Positions 30,670 to 38,425 of a stretch of 38,848 nucleotides of DNA are shown piece by piece. Under the pieces are notes generated by a model. It searched no databases. It saw nothing but the letters and a program-made list of their open reading frames with translations, and was not told where the DNA came from. The position numbers were made by a program, and so were the translations under genes. Positions within the stretch are counted from its first letter, which is position 1; each line of letters starts with the position of its first letter. This DNA is from Micromonospora sp. AMSO31t. Its GTDB lineage: Bacteria; Actinomycetota; Actinomycetes; Mycobacteriales; Micromonosporaceae. The stretch covers positions 1-38,848 of the forward strand of contig NZ_WBKT01000045.1 in assembly GCF_008868175.1 (NCBI RefSeq). Direction: 5' to 3'.

Positions 30670-31446
30670 ATGAGCTTACGGTCCTTTGTGGTCACCGGGG
30701 GCGGGCGGGGCGTCGGGCGGGCGATCGTCGAGCGGCTGGCGGCCGACGGCGGCACGGTGGTCGTCGTCGAGCGGGACGAGGCCGCGCTGGACTGGGTGGT
30801 TGGGCACCCGGCCGCCGACCGGCTGCGGGCCGTGGCCGGCGACGCCGCCGACGAGGACGTCACCGCGCGGGCCGCCGACCTCGCCGAGGCGGCCGCCCCG
30901 CTCGCCGGCTGGGTCAACAACGCCGCCGTGTTCCGGGACGCCGCCCTGCACCGCGCGCCGGCGGGGGAGGTGTTCGACCTGATCGTCGCCAACCTGCGCC
31001 CCGCCGTGGTCGGCGCCGGCACCGCCGTACGCCGGTTCCTCGCCGCCGGAACCGGTGGGGCGATCGTCAACGTCTCGTCCCACCAGGCCCGCCGGGCGGT
31101 GCCGGGCGCCCTGCCGTACGCCAGCGCCAAGGCCGCCGTCGAGGGGCTGACCCGGGCCCTCGCCGTGGACTACGGCGGCCGGGGGATCCGCACCAACGCG
31201 GTCGCGCTCGGCTCGATCCACACCGAGCGGCACGCCGCGTTCCTGACCGGCCTGGACTCGGATGAGGCGGAGAAGGTCGAGGCGGAACTGGCCCGACTGC
31301 ACCCGGTGGGCCGGATCGGGCGTACCGGGGAGGTCGCCGACGTGGTCGCCTTCCTGCTGTCGGCAGGGGCGTCCTTCGTCAACGGCGTGACCCTGCCGGT
31401 CGACGGCGGCCGGGCGGCGCTCGGCCTGGACCCGGAGGCGCACTGA
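30670..31446 (+). CDS. Short-chain dehydrogenase/reductase
   Basis: A 258-residue classical SDR. The cofactor motif is TGGGRGVG (9-16), then NNAA (83-86), S136/S137 (NVSSHQ) and the catalytic Y150-x3-K154 (YASAK). An E at the end of beta-2 (VVVERDE) suggests NAD rather than NADP. ATG 30670 has GGAGGGA upstream. The substrate is unknown. It sits where mycobacteria carry eis between degV and comEA, at the left edge of the accessory patch, and has normal high-GC codon use. Confidence 0.9.
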   Translation: MSLRSFVVTGGGRGVGRAIVERLAADGGTVVVVERDEAALDWVVGHPAADRLRAVAGDAADEDVTARAADLAEAAAPLAGWVNNAAVFRDAALHRAPAGEVFDLIVANLRPAVVGAGTAVRRFLAAGTGGAIVNVSSHQARRAVPGALPYASAKAAVEGLTRALAVDYGGRGIRTNAVALGSIHTERHAAFLTGLDSDEAEKVEAELARLHPVGRIGRTGEVADVVAFLLSAGASFVNGVTLPVDGGRAALGLDPEAH

Positions 31447-31488
31447 GCACTGTGGATGCCATGTCCTGGTGCGCGGTATCCGTTTCGT

Positions 31489-31532
31489 CCGCGGCCAGCG
31501 GCAGCCGCAACTGCCCGCCCTCGCCGCGGAGT
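31489..31532 (+). repeat. 44-bp direct repeat, copy A
   Basis: It matches 32865-32908 with two mismatches in 44; weaker similarity extends about 12 bp to the left. In the plus frame both copies read RGQRQPQLPALAAE and both differences are synonymous third-codon changes. The flank 31447-31703 holds no gene that I can support. Confidence 0.75.
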
Positions 31533-31703
31533 CGCGGCGCGGCAAACCGCTCAGTACCGGTCGGGTCGTTGTCGGCCATGCGGCGTGCGTTGATCCGGTT
31601 CCGAGCCCACCTCAGCGCCCCGCACTCCAGCCTGATCCCGGCATCGCTCGCAGTGGCCCAGGATCCAATGCCACCGGATGATTCGCTTCGCCAGCTCAGG
31701 GAT

Positions 31704-32075
31704 TCACTCGGACTGGTGCGCTTCCCGCTCGATCATGACCACCTCCAGCAAGCGCAGGTCCGGCCACCGACCCCTGATCAGGTAGCCGGACCGCTTATCA
31801 GAGAGCCGGCCCGGCTGCTGTCGGTGACGGCTCCGATAAGCACCGTGCCCGTCGACCGTCGTGCCGACGTGGACCAGGTCGCCGCCGTCATCCTCGCTCG
31901 GCCCCCGGCCTCGCCGGCCGAGATTCCCGATGGCGTAATCCCAGTCGGCAGCGTGCAGGCTGACCATGTCGGCCACGGGCTCGATGTCGTCGGCGACCCG
32001 GGGGAGCACCAACAGCCCCTCGCCGGTCATCGGGTCGAGGTGCGCGCTGTGGCATCCGAAGTCGATTTCTCCAAT
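31704..32075 (-). CDS. Hypothetical protein, possible ATT start
   Basis: An open frame of 108 residues from ATG 32030, or 123 from an ATT at 32075. AGAGGAG lies 5 nt before the ATT on the minus strand, whereas ATG 32030 has no Shine-Dalgarno. No ATG, GTG or TTG lies in frame upstream before a stop. The protein is acidic at first (LVLPRVADDIEPVADMV, WDYAIGNLG), then Arg-rich (RSRHRQQPGRLSDKRSGYL). No membrane segment or recognised domain is present. GC content is visibly lower than in the housekeeping genes. It could be an intact orphan gene or a fragment. Confidence 0.4.
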   Translation of the reverse strand: MGEIDFGCHSAHLDPMTGEGLLVLPRVADDIEPVADMVSLHAADWDYAIGNLGRRGRGPSEDDGGDLVHVGTTVDGHGAYRSRHRQQPGRLSDKRSGYLIRGRWPDLRLLEVVMIEREAHQSE

Positions 32076-32201
32076 GGACGCTCCTCTATTCTGTGTGCTG
32101 CAACTCGATGATCAAGCGGGTGTGTGACGGCAGACACGGCGTGGCGAAATGGCGACCAACGATGTCGGCTCGTGCGACCCTTGCAGGTCGGGAGGGACGG
32201 A

Positions 32202-32714
32202 ATGAGTCGGCGCAACAAGAAGCGCAGTATCGAGCCAGAGGTGCAGGCAGCCCTCATCAATGGCCAAGCGATCCTCGCGAGCGCGGAGATCCAGGCGAAG
32301 GGTTCCCGCAGTAACGCTCTCATCTCGATGGTCGGTGCTGTGGTGGCCGCCCTCGTGGCTGGGGTCTGCGGGGTGACGAACACTGTAGTCACCGCATTGC
32401 CGGACGTGCTCACTCGACCCGGACCGGCGACGGCGACTGCGGGACCGGCGACCGCGACTGCGGGACCGAGGCCCATTCGCGTGCCGGACGCGTCGGACAC
32501 CACACGGGCCGTCTGGCAGGAACAGCGGTTGGCCAAGATCGAGGAGTACGCCGGAAAGGTGCTCTCGGAGGACTGCCTCAGCTACTCGGACGAGGACCAG
32601 CGGCGTCACTGCTGGGACGAGAGGCTGCAGGCTCTTGGCATGGTCAGGAACGCTCGGGCCGCTCTGCTCGACGTTCGCGGCCCGCTCGGGGTTGGCGTGG
32701 TCACGATCTCCTGA
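32202..32714 (+). CDS. Hypothetical single-pass membrane protein
   Basis: A 170-residue protein of unknown family. A basic start (MSRRNKKRS) leads to an Ala-rich helix and one membrane segment (about 39-63, NALISMVGAVVAALVAGVCG). Next is a short Thr/Ala/Pro tandem repeat (PATATAG twice) and a C-terminal domain with C152 and C165-like spacing (EDCLSYSDEDQRRHCWDERL) that may form a disulphide outside the membrane. ATG 32202 has a strong GGAGGGA upstream, next to a small CGACC/GGTCG hairpin (32175-32190). Codon use and GC are unlike the neighbours, suggesting recent transfer. It is divergent from the gene at 32075. Confidence 0.65.
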   Translation: MSRRNKKRSIEPEVQAALINGQAILASAEIQAKGSRSNALISMVGAVVAALVAGVCGVTNTVVTALPDVLTRPGPATATAGPATATAGPRPIRVPDASDTTRAVWQEQRLAKIEEYAGKVLSEDCLSYSDEDQRRHCWDERLQALGMVRNARAALLDVRGPLGVGVVTIS

Positions 32715-32864
32715 CGCACCGACCCACCCTGAACGGGATGATGACGGCGCTCGTCGATCAGCCGTTGGCCCGTTCCGCCTCCCGCCCACCGGGCAAGCTC
32801 AGCTCTCGCGTACAGGTCTGCTGCCGCATCTTGCCCCTCGGAAGTGGGCACCTCATCCGTCTGC

Positions 32865-32908
32865 CCGCGGCCAGCGGCAGCCGCAGCTGCCCGCCCTCGC
32901 CGCCGAGT
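32865..32908 (+). repeat. 44-bp direct repeat, copy B
   Basis: Second copy of the repeat at 31489-31532, in the same orientation. With the first it brackets about 1.3 kb carrying the genes at 31704 and 32202. Downstream the plus frame continues FPIAAVDLPGRGRPLG, reminiscent of an alpha/beta-hydrolase strand-turn. The stretch 32715-33304 otherwise has only broken frames and is probably decayed DNA. Confidence 0.75.
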
Positions 32909-33304
32909 TCCCGATCGCGGCCGTCGACCTGCCTGGTCGCGGCCGCCCGCTCGGAGAAGCCGGACGTCGCCCGGGCACGCCCAGCGCCCGGATCGTGCTG
33001 ATCCGGGCGTCGGACACCTATCCAGCTTCGACGCCCCAGCCGCGGTCACCGACGGGCTTCGGTGGCGGCGGTCCGGCCTCGGCCCGTACGCGGCTTCGCC
33101 AGGGAGCTGTCCCGCCATCCCCCGCTGACCTCTCCCGATCCTGCTTGTCGGGTTGTTTCTCACCCCTGGCGACGGAACTTGTCGGACCTTCCGATGAAGC
33201 GTGCGTACCTCTTGTCGATCAAGGGCGGCTCTCCGTGCCTCGGTCCCTGGCCGAACGACTTGAAAGTCGTTGCGTCGTGGAAAGTTGTATTGCGTACTGA
33301 CAGC

Positions 33305-33583
33305 ATGATCGACATGACGATCAACGACCCTCAGCACCAGCCGTACCCACCGCAGCAGGCCCCCCAGGGTTACCCGCAGCAGGCCCCGCACGGTTACCCG
33401 CAGCAGGTCCCCCAGGGCTACCCGCAGCAGACGCCTCCGCAGGAGTGGAAGGTGGTCAAGACTGGCGGCACCCGGCACGGGATGCATGCGCTGATCTCGC
33501 TGTTCACCTGCGGCCTCTGGCTGCCGGTGTGGTTCTGCGCCTGGCTGTTCACCAAGAAGCACAAGGTCGCCGTGCCGCGCTGA
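33305..33583 (+). CDS. Small Gln/Pro-repeat membrane protein
   Basis: A 92-residue protein. Residues 10-46 are a disordered Pro/Gln/Tyr region with three to four GYPQQxP repeats. The C-terminal part has a conserved-looking WKVVKTGGTRHGMHALIS and one membrane segment (about 62-84, LISLFTCGLWLPVWFCAWLF) with a basic end (TKKHK). This layout is common among short actinobacterial membrane proteins. The start may be ATG 33305 or 33314; neither has a good Shine-Dalgarno. A clear terminator follows. Function unknown. Confidence 0.75.
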   Translation: MIDMTINDPQHQPYPPQQAPQGYPQQAPHGYPQQVPQGYPQQTPPQEWKVVKTGGTRHGMHALISLFTCGLWLPVWFCAWLFTKKHKVAVPR

Positions 33584-33590
33584 TGTCGTG

Positions 33591-33628
33591 TGGCCCCTGC
33601 CTGGGTGAGGAGGATCGGGCAGGGGCCA
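33591..33628 (+). terminator. Hairpin terminator after the Gln/Pro-repeat gene
   Basis: TGGCCCCTGCC (33591-33601) pairs perfectly with GGCAGGGGCCA (33618-33628), 7 nt after the stop. Confidence 0.7.
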
Positions 33629-33670
33629 AGGGGGCCGGCCCACTAGCACGGTCCGGGCAAGGTCAGGGGC

Positions 33671-33699
33671 CTGTCCACAGTCTGCTCTTCTGTCCACAG
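33671..33699 (+). repeat. Paired CTGTCCACAG motifs (DnaA-box-like)
   Basis: Two identical 10-mers, CTGTCCACAG at 33671-33680 and 33690-33699, are spaced 19 bp start to start, upstream of comEA. Each has eight of nine bases of the actinomycete DnaA box TTGTCCACA. Confidence 0.5.
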
Positions 33700-33738
33700 C
33701 CGAGGGTCGCGGTGCGGCCCGGGTTCGGTGCTCCGCCC

Positions 33739-33744
33739 TAGCGT
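33739..33744 (+). promoter_or_regulatory. -10 of a leaderless comEA promoter
   Basis: TAGCGT lies 8 nt before GTG 33753, with no Shine-Dalgarno between. It is identical to the degV -10. Confidence 0.45.
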
Positions 33745-33752
33745 CCTGAGTC

Positions 33753-34757
33753 GTGCCAGAGGACGAGGAGACAACAGTACGGCGGCGCCTCTTCCGGCTG
33801 TTCGAACCGGTCAGCCGCTCCGCTGCCGCAAGCGGCGCCACGCGGCGCTCCGGGGTCATGCCTTCAAATCCCGACCTGCGGGAGCCGGACGCCATGTCGC
33901 CGTCCGGACTCCGAGCAGCGTTCGAGCAGCCGGTGCCATCGCCTCTCAGCCCGCAGTCGTTCGGTCCGGCTTCGGCCCCAAAGCGTGCGGCGGGTCGGAC
34001 GCCCGACCCGGACCCGGTGGGCATGGACACCGTGGGCCTGGACCCCGCGGGTCTGGACGCGGGAGCCGGCGAGACGTGGCCGTCGTCGAACCTGGCCGAG
34101 GCGGGCGATGGCCGGCAGCGCTCGCTGGCGTCCCGGCTGCCCGGTCCGGGTGCCTTCGACCCCGGCCGGCGCGGTGTGCGCGCCCTCGCCGTGGTGGCCG
34201 CCGTGGTGGTCCTGGTAGCGGGAGTCTGGGCCTGGCGCTCCCGGCCGCACGCCGAGCCGGTCCGCCCGGTAGCGGCGGTCAGCGCACCGGAGACCTCCGC
34301 GCCCGCGCCCACCGGCTCCACCGGTCAGGTGGTGATCGCGCTGGCCGGCAAGGTCCGCCGGCCCGGCCTCGTCCGCCTTCCGGCGGGCGCACGCGTGGCC
34401 GACGCAATCGAGGCGGCCGGCGGCGCGCTGCCCGGCGTGGACGTCGCCCTGCTCAATCCGGCCCGCAAGGTCACCGACGGCGAGCTGATCCTGGTCGGCG
34501 TCACGGCCCCGCCCGGCCAGGCCGCCCCGCCCGGGACGGCGGCCGGGGGCACGGCGCCGGGAGGTGGTCCCGTCAACCTGAACACCGCCACCCTGGCCCA
34601 GCTCGACGCGCTGCCCGGCGTGGGTCCGGTGCTCGCCCAGCGGATCCTCGACCACCGCGACCAGCACGGCGGGTTCCGGTCGGTCTCCGACCTGCGCCAG
34701 GTCGACGGCATCGGCGACGCCCGGTACGAACAGCTCAAGGACCTGGTGACGGTGTGA
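33753..34757 (+). CDS. comEA: ComEA family DNA-binding competence protein
   Basis: A 334-residue ComEA, longer than the typical 200-300 because of a disordered N-terminal cytoplasmic region (1-140). One membrane helix (143-161) is followed by an SLBB domain (about 192-250) and a helix-hairpin-helix DNA-binding domain (274-334: VNLNTATLAQLDALPGVGP, then GGFRSVSDL). It binds incoming double-stranded DNA at the cell surface. The GTG start at 33753 is chosen for the TAGCGT promoter. Its TGA overlaps the GTG of comEC. The degV-...-comEA-comEC-holA order is conserved in actinobacteria. Confidence 0.93.
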   Translation: MPEDEETTVRRRLFRLFEPVSRSAAASGATRRSGVMPSNPDLREPDAMSPSGLRAAFEQPVPSPLSPQSFGPASAPKRAAGRTPDPDPVGMDTVGLDPAGLDAGAGETWPSSNLAEAGDGRQRSLASRLPGPGAFDPGRRGVRALAVVAAVVVLVAGVWAWRSRPHAEPVRPVAAVSAPETSAPAPTGSTGQVVIALAGKVRRPGLVRLPAGARVADAIEAAGGALPGVDVALLNPARKVTDGELILVGVTAPPGQAAPPGTAAGGTAPGGGPVNLNTATLAQLDALPGVGPVLAQRILDHRDQHGGFRSVSDLRQVDGIGDARYEQLKDLVTV

Positions 34758-37297
34758 ACACCATCGAGCCGCCCCGCCACGTCGCCGGCCCGCCCGGCAT
34801 GGCAGCCGGACGCGTGCGGCGCGACAACCGGGCGGCGGACAGCCAGGCGGCGGCCGTCCTCGCCGGAGGAGAGCATCCGGCCGCCGTTGCTGGTCCGGCT
34901 GGCCAGGCAGGATCGCCGGTCGACGGGGGTGTGGTGACGGAAAGCGGCCCCGACCTGCGGCTGGCCGGGCTGGCCGTGGCCGCCTGGCTCGCCGCCCTTG
35001 CCGGCCTGCATTCCACCGCGAGGGCGAGCGCCTGGCTGGCCGCCGTTGCCGCCGCCCTGGCGCTCCTCACCGGCGCCCACCTGTGCGGCCTGATCGGTCG
35101 CCCGACGGCCCCGGTCCGCCGCTACGGCTGGATCGCGGTAGCCGTGCTGCTCGGAGTGGTCTGCGGTGCCACGGCCACCGCCGCACGACTCGCGGTCCGC
35201 GACGCCGACCCCGTGCGGGCCCTCGTGAGCGACCGGCCTCTGGTGACCGCCGAGCTGGTGGTCCGGGACGACCCGCGCCCCATCCGGGGAGCCGCCGGCC
35301 GTCCGGCCACCCTGCTGGTCCGCGTCGACCTGACCCGCCTCACCGACCCGGCCGGCCGCCAGGTCACCGGCACGGTGCGCGGCCTCGTGCTGGCCAGCGA
35401 CCCGGCCTGGCGCACGCTGCTGCCCGGGCAGCGGGCGACCGCCCGGGGTCGGTTGTCGGCCCCGCGCGGCGGGGACCTGACGGCGGCGGTGCTGTCGGCC
35501 ACCGGACCACCGAGCCGGCACGGCGCGGCACCGTGGGCGCAGCGGGCGGCGGGCGCGCTCCGCGCGGGGCTGCAGCGGGCCTGTGCGCCGCTTCCCGACG
35601 CGCCGGGCGGGCTGCTGCCCGGCCTCGTGGTGGGGGACACCAGCCGACTGCCGCCGGAGGTGGAGGAGGACTTCCGGGCCACCGGCATGACCCATCTCAA
35701 CGCGGTGTCGGGGTCCAACGTGGCCATCGTCGTCGGGGCGGTGCTGCTGCTCGCCCGCTGGGCCCGGGCCGGTCCGCGGACGGCCGCCGCGCTGTGCGTA
35801 CTCGCCCTGGTCGGGTTCGTGATTCTCGTCCGGCCCTCGCCGAGCGTGGTGCGTGCGGCCGCGATGGGGGCGATCGGGTTGGCCGCGCTCGCCACCGGGC
35901 GGTCCCGGGCCGCGCTGCCCGCCCTGGCCGCCGCGGTCACCGTGCTGGTGCTGGTCGACCCGGAGCTGGCCGGCGACCCCGGGTTCGCGCTCTCGGTCTG
36001 TGCCACCGGTGGACTGCTGCTGCTCGCCCCCGGCTGGCGGGACGCGCTGCGCCGGCGGGGCGTACCGCCCGGGGCGGCCGAGGCGCTGGCCGTGCCGGCG
36101 GCCGCACAGCTCGCCTGCGGTCCGGTGATCGCGGGGCTCTCCGGGACGGTGAGCCTGGTCGCCGTGCCGGCGAACCTGCTGGCCGTGCCGGTGGTCGCGC
36201 CCGCCACCGTGCTGGGCGTGACGGCCGCGGTCCTGTCACCGGTCTGGCCGGCCGGCGCCGAGTTCGCCGCCTGGTTGGCGAGCTGGCCGGCCCGCTGGCT
36301 GGTGACGGTGGCCGCGCAGGGAGCCCGGTTGCCGGCCGGGACGCTGCCGTGGCCGGGCGGGGTGACCGGTGCCCTGCTGCTGGCCGCCGTCAGCGTGGCG
36401 CTGCTGGTGGCGGTCCGGCGCCCGGTGCTCCGGCGGCTGGTCGCGGTCGTCGTGGTCGCGGTGGTGCTCGGCACCCTGCCCGTCCGGCTGCTCGCGGCCG
36501 GCTGGCCACCGCCGGGCTGGGTGATCGTGGCGTGCGCCGTGGGGCAGGGGGACGCCGTGGTGCTGCCGGTCGCCGCCGGCCGGGCGGTGGTCGTCGACGC
36601 GGGCCCGGAACCGTCCGGGGTGGACGGTTGCCTGCGCCGGCTCGGCGTACGCGAGGTGTCGCTGCTGGTGGTCAGCCACTTCCACGCCGACCACGTCGGC
36701 GGGATCGCCGGGGTGTTCCGGGGCCGGCGGGTGGCGGCGGTGGCGACCCCGCAGTGGTCCGAGCCGCCCTACGGGGTCGCCCAGGTACGCGACACGGCGC
36801 GCCGGGGCGGGAGCGTGCTGGCACCGGTGTCGGCGGGCTGGCGGTGGCGGGCCGGGGCGGTCGAGCTGGTCGCCGTCGGGCCGCCGTACCCCATGCGCGG
36901 TAGCCGGTCGGACCCGAACAACAACTCCCTGGTGCTGGCGGCCACGGTGCACGGGGTGCGGATCCTGCTGCCCGGCGACGCGGAGACCGAGGAGCAGCGG
37001 GCGCTGCTGGAGACGGTGCCGGCCGCGGCGATCCGGGCCGACGTGCTGAAGGTGGCCCACCACGGGTCGGCGTACCAGGATCCGGAGTTCCTCGCCGCGG
37101 TCCGCCCGGCGGTCGCCCTGGTCTGCGTGGGCACCGACAACGACTACGGGCACCCCAACCCGGGCCTGCTGGACCGGCTGACCCGGGCCGGAGCGCGGGT
37201 GCTGCGCACCGACACCGACGGCGACGTCGCGGCCGTCCACAGCGGCGCTGGACTGGCGGTGGTGGCCCGGGGGACCGGTCCCGGGCGGCGACCGTGA
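34754..37297 (+). CDS. comEC: ComEC/Rec2 DNA uptake channel
   Basis: An 847-residue polytopic membrane protein. It has an N-terminal DUF4131-type region, the Competence core (GMTHLNAVSGSNVAIVVG at about 311-328, then many helices) and a C-terminal metallo-beta-lactamase-like domain with HFHADH (642-647) and KVAHHGS, thought to act as a nuclease on the non-transported strand. GTG 34754 overlaps the comEA stop (GTGA). A later start at GTG 34931/34934, just before ESGPDLRLAGLAVAAW, would remove a disordered 59-residue lead and remains possible. Natural competence is not established for this group, so the in vivo role is open. Confidence 0.93.
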   Translation: MNTIEPPRHVAGPPGMAAGRVRRDNRAADSQAAAVLAGGEHPAAVAGPAGQAGSPVDGGVVTESGPDLRLAGLAVAAWLAALAGLHSTARASAWLAAVAAALALLTGAHLCGLIGRPTAPVRRYGWIAVAVLLGVVCGATATAARLAVRDADPVRALVSDRPLVTAELVVRDDPRPIRGAAGRPATLLVRVDLTRLTDPAGRQVTGTVRGLVLASDPAWRTLLPGQRATARGRLSAPRGGDLTAAVLSATGPPSRHGAAPWAQRAAGALRAGLQRACAPLPDAPGGLLPGLVVGDTSRLPPEVEEDFRATGMTHLNAVSGSNVAIVVGAVLLLARWARAGPRTAAALCVLALVGFVILVRPSPSVVRAAAMGAIGLAALATGRSRAALPALAAAVTVLVLVDPELAGDPGFALSVCATGGLLLLAPGWRDALRRRGVPPGAAEALAVPAAAQLACGPVIAGLSGTVSLVAVPANLLAVPVVAPATVLGVTAAVLSPVWPAGAEFAAWLASWPARWLVTVAAQGARLPAGTLPWPGGVTGALLLAAVSVALLVAVRRPVLRRLVAVVVVAVVLGTLPVRLLAAGWPPPGWVIVACAVGQGDAVVLPVAAGRAVVVDAGPEPSGVDGCLRRLGVREVSLLVVSHFHADHVGGIAGVFRGRRVAAVATPQWSEPPYGVAQVRDTARRGGSVLAPVSAGWRWRAGAVELVAVGPPYPMRGSRSDPNNNSLVLAATVHGVRILLPGDAETEEQRALLETVPAAAIRADVLKVAHHGSAYQDPEFLAAVRPAVALVCVGTDNDYGHPNPGLLDRLTRAGARVLRTDTDGDVAAVHSGAGLAVVARGTGPGRRP

Positions 37298-37315
37298 GAA
37301 CGCTTCGGGATAAAC

Positions 37316-37370
37316 CCCGACGATCGAGGGAGCTTGTTGGTATAGCTGGTAGATCGACTCGATTGTCGGG
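37316..37370 (+). terminator. Long hairpin between comEC and holA
   Basis: CCCGACGATCGAG (37316-37328) pairs with CTCGATTGTCGGG (37358-37370) with one G-T pair, enclosing a 29-nt loop and followed by ATTT. A smaller hairpin (CGGG/CCCG, 37306-37319) overlaps its left side. It is probably a terminator, but the relatively AT-rich loop (TTGTTGGTATAG) could hold a promoter for holA. Confidence 0.5.
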
Positions 37371-37444
37371 ATTTGCGCTGACTGCGGGCTCTGCCGTCAC
37401 AGTCCTCGATGACCAGGCACGATCCGGTCGGAGGCCGTGCGAAT

Positions 37445-38425
37445 ATGGGCGACGTGACCCCCGCCAGCCTGCCCCCTATTCTGCTCGTTCTCGGCGACGA
37501 GGAGCTGCTCGCCACGCGCGCCGTCTCCGAAGCCGTCGCCCGGGCCCGCAGCGTCGACCCGGATGTGGACGTCCGGGAATACCAGGCCGGCTCGCTGGCG
37601 GTGGGGGAGATCGCCGAGATGCTCAGCCCGTCGCTGTTCGGCGGGCATCGGGTGCTCGTGCTCCGCTCCGGGCAGGACGCCCGCAAGGACCTGGTCACCG
37701 CCCTGCTCAGCTATGCGAAGAACCCCGACCCGGAGGTGCAGCTCGTCGTGCTGCACCTGGGCGGGGCCAAGGGCAAGGCGTTCGCCGACGGGCTGCGATC
37801 CGCGGGCGCGACCGTGGTGCCGGCGGCGAAGCTCAAGGGCCACCGGGAGCGGGTCGCCTTCGTCCGGGACGAGATCCGCCGCCTCGGCGGGAAGTGCACC
37901 GAGGACGCGGCCGAGACGCTGATCGCGGCCGTCGGCACCGACCTGCGTGAGCTGGCCGCCGCCTGCTCCCAGCTCGTCGCCGACACCGACGGGCGGATCG
38001 GGGCGGACACGGTGTCCCGCTACTACCGAGGGCGGGTCGAGGTGACCGGCTTCACCGTGGCCGACGCCACGATGGTCGGCGACGTGCCCGGGGCCCTGGA
38101 GGCGCTGCGCTGGGCGCTGCACGTCGGTGTCGACCCGGTGCCGATCGCCGACGCGCTCGCCGACGGTGTGCGGACCGTGGCCCGGGTCGCCTCGGCCGGT
38201 CGGGGCAGCCCCTACCAGCTGGCCAGCAGCCTGGGCATGCCGGCGTGGAAGATCGAGCGGGCCCAGCGGCAGGGCCGGGGCTGGACGCCGGAGGGCCTCG
38301 TGGAGGCCATGCGGGCGGCCGCCGAGTGCAACGCCGCCGTGAAGGGCGGCGCCGACGACCGGGCGTACGCGCTGGAGCGGGCGGTGTTCTCCGTGGCCGC
38401 GGCGCGGCAGGGTGGCGGCCGGTGA
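37445..38425 (+). CDS. holA: DNA polymerase III subunit delta
   Basis: A 326-residue HolA, the clamp-loader subunit that opens the beta sliding clamp. It has the HolA N-terminal ILLVLGDEELLATRAV (10-25), central EYQAGSLAVGEIAEMLSPSLFGGHRVLVLR and the C-terminal helical domain (ALHVGVDPVPIADAL...KIERAQRQGRGW). ATG 37445 follows GGAGG at 10 nt. The GTG at 37454, preceded by GAATAT at 7 nt, is an alternative leaderless start. It follows comEC as Rv2413c follows Rv2414c in M. tuberculosis. Confidence 0.93.
   Translation: MGDVTPASLPPILLVLGDEELLATRAVSEAVARARSVDPDVDVREYQAGSLAVGEIAEMLSPSLFGGHRVLVLRSGQDARKDLVTALLSYAKNPDPEVQLVVLHLGGAKGKAFADGLRSAGATVVPAAKLKGHRERVAFVRDEIRRLGGKCTEDAAETLIAAVGTDLRELAAACSQLVADTDGRIGADTVSRYYRGRVEVTGFTVADATMVGDVPGALEALRWALHVGVDPVPIADALADGVRTVARVASAGRGSPYQLASSLGMPAWKIERAQRQGRGWTPEGLVEAMRAAAECNAAVKGGADDRAYALERAVFSVAAARQGGGR

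Noticed and set aside
31379..31579. A minus-strand frame starting MADNDPTGTERF and overlapping the SDR 3' end
   Set aside because: It has no Shine-Dalgarno, overlaps the SDR gene and loses plausible composition after residue 45. It may be part of decayed DNA but is not supportable as a gene.
31489..32908. The direct repeats considered as ends of an insertion sequence or att sites
   Set aside because: No transposase or integrase lies between them, they have no terminal inverted repeats, and the synonymous differences fit coding remnants better.
33797..33880. tRNA-like TTCGAACC and TTCAAATCCC strings
   Set aside because: There is no acceptor stem, anticodon arm or CCA context. They lie within the comEA N-terminal coding region.
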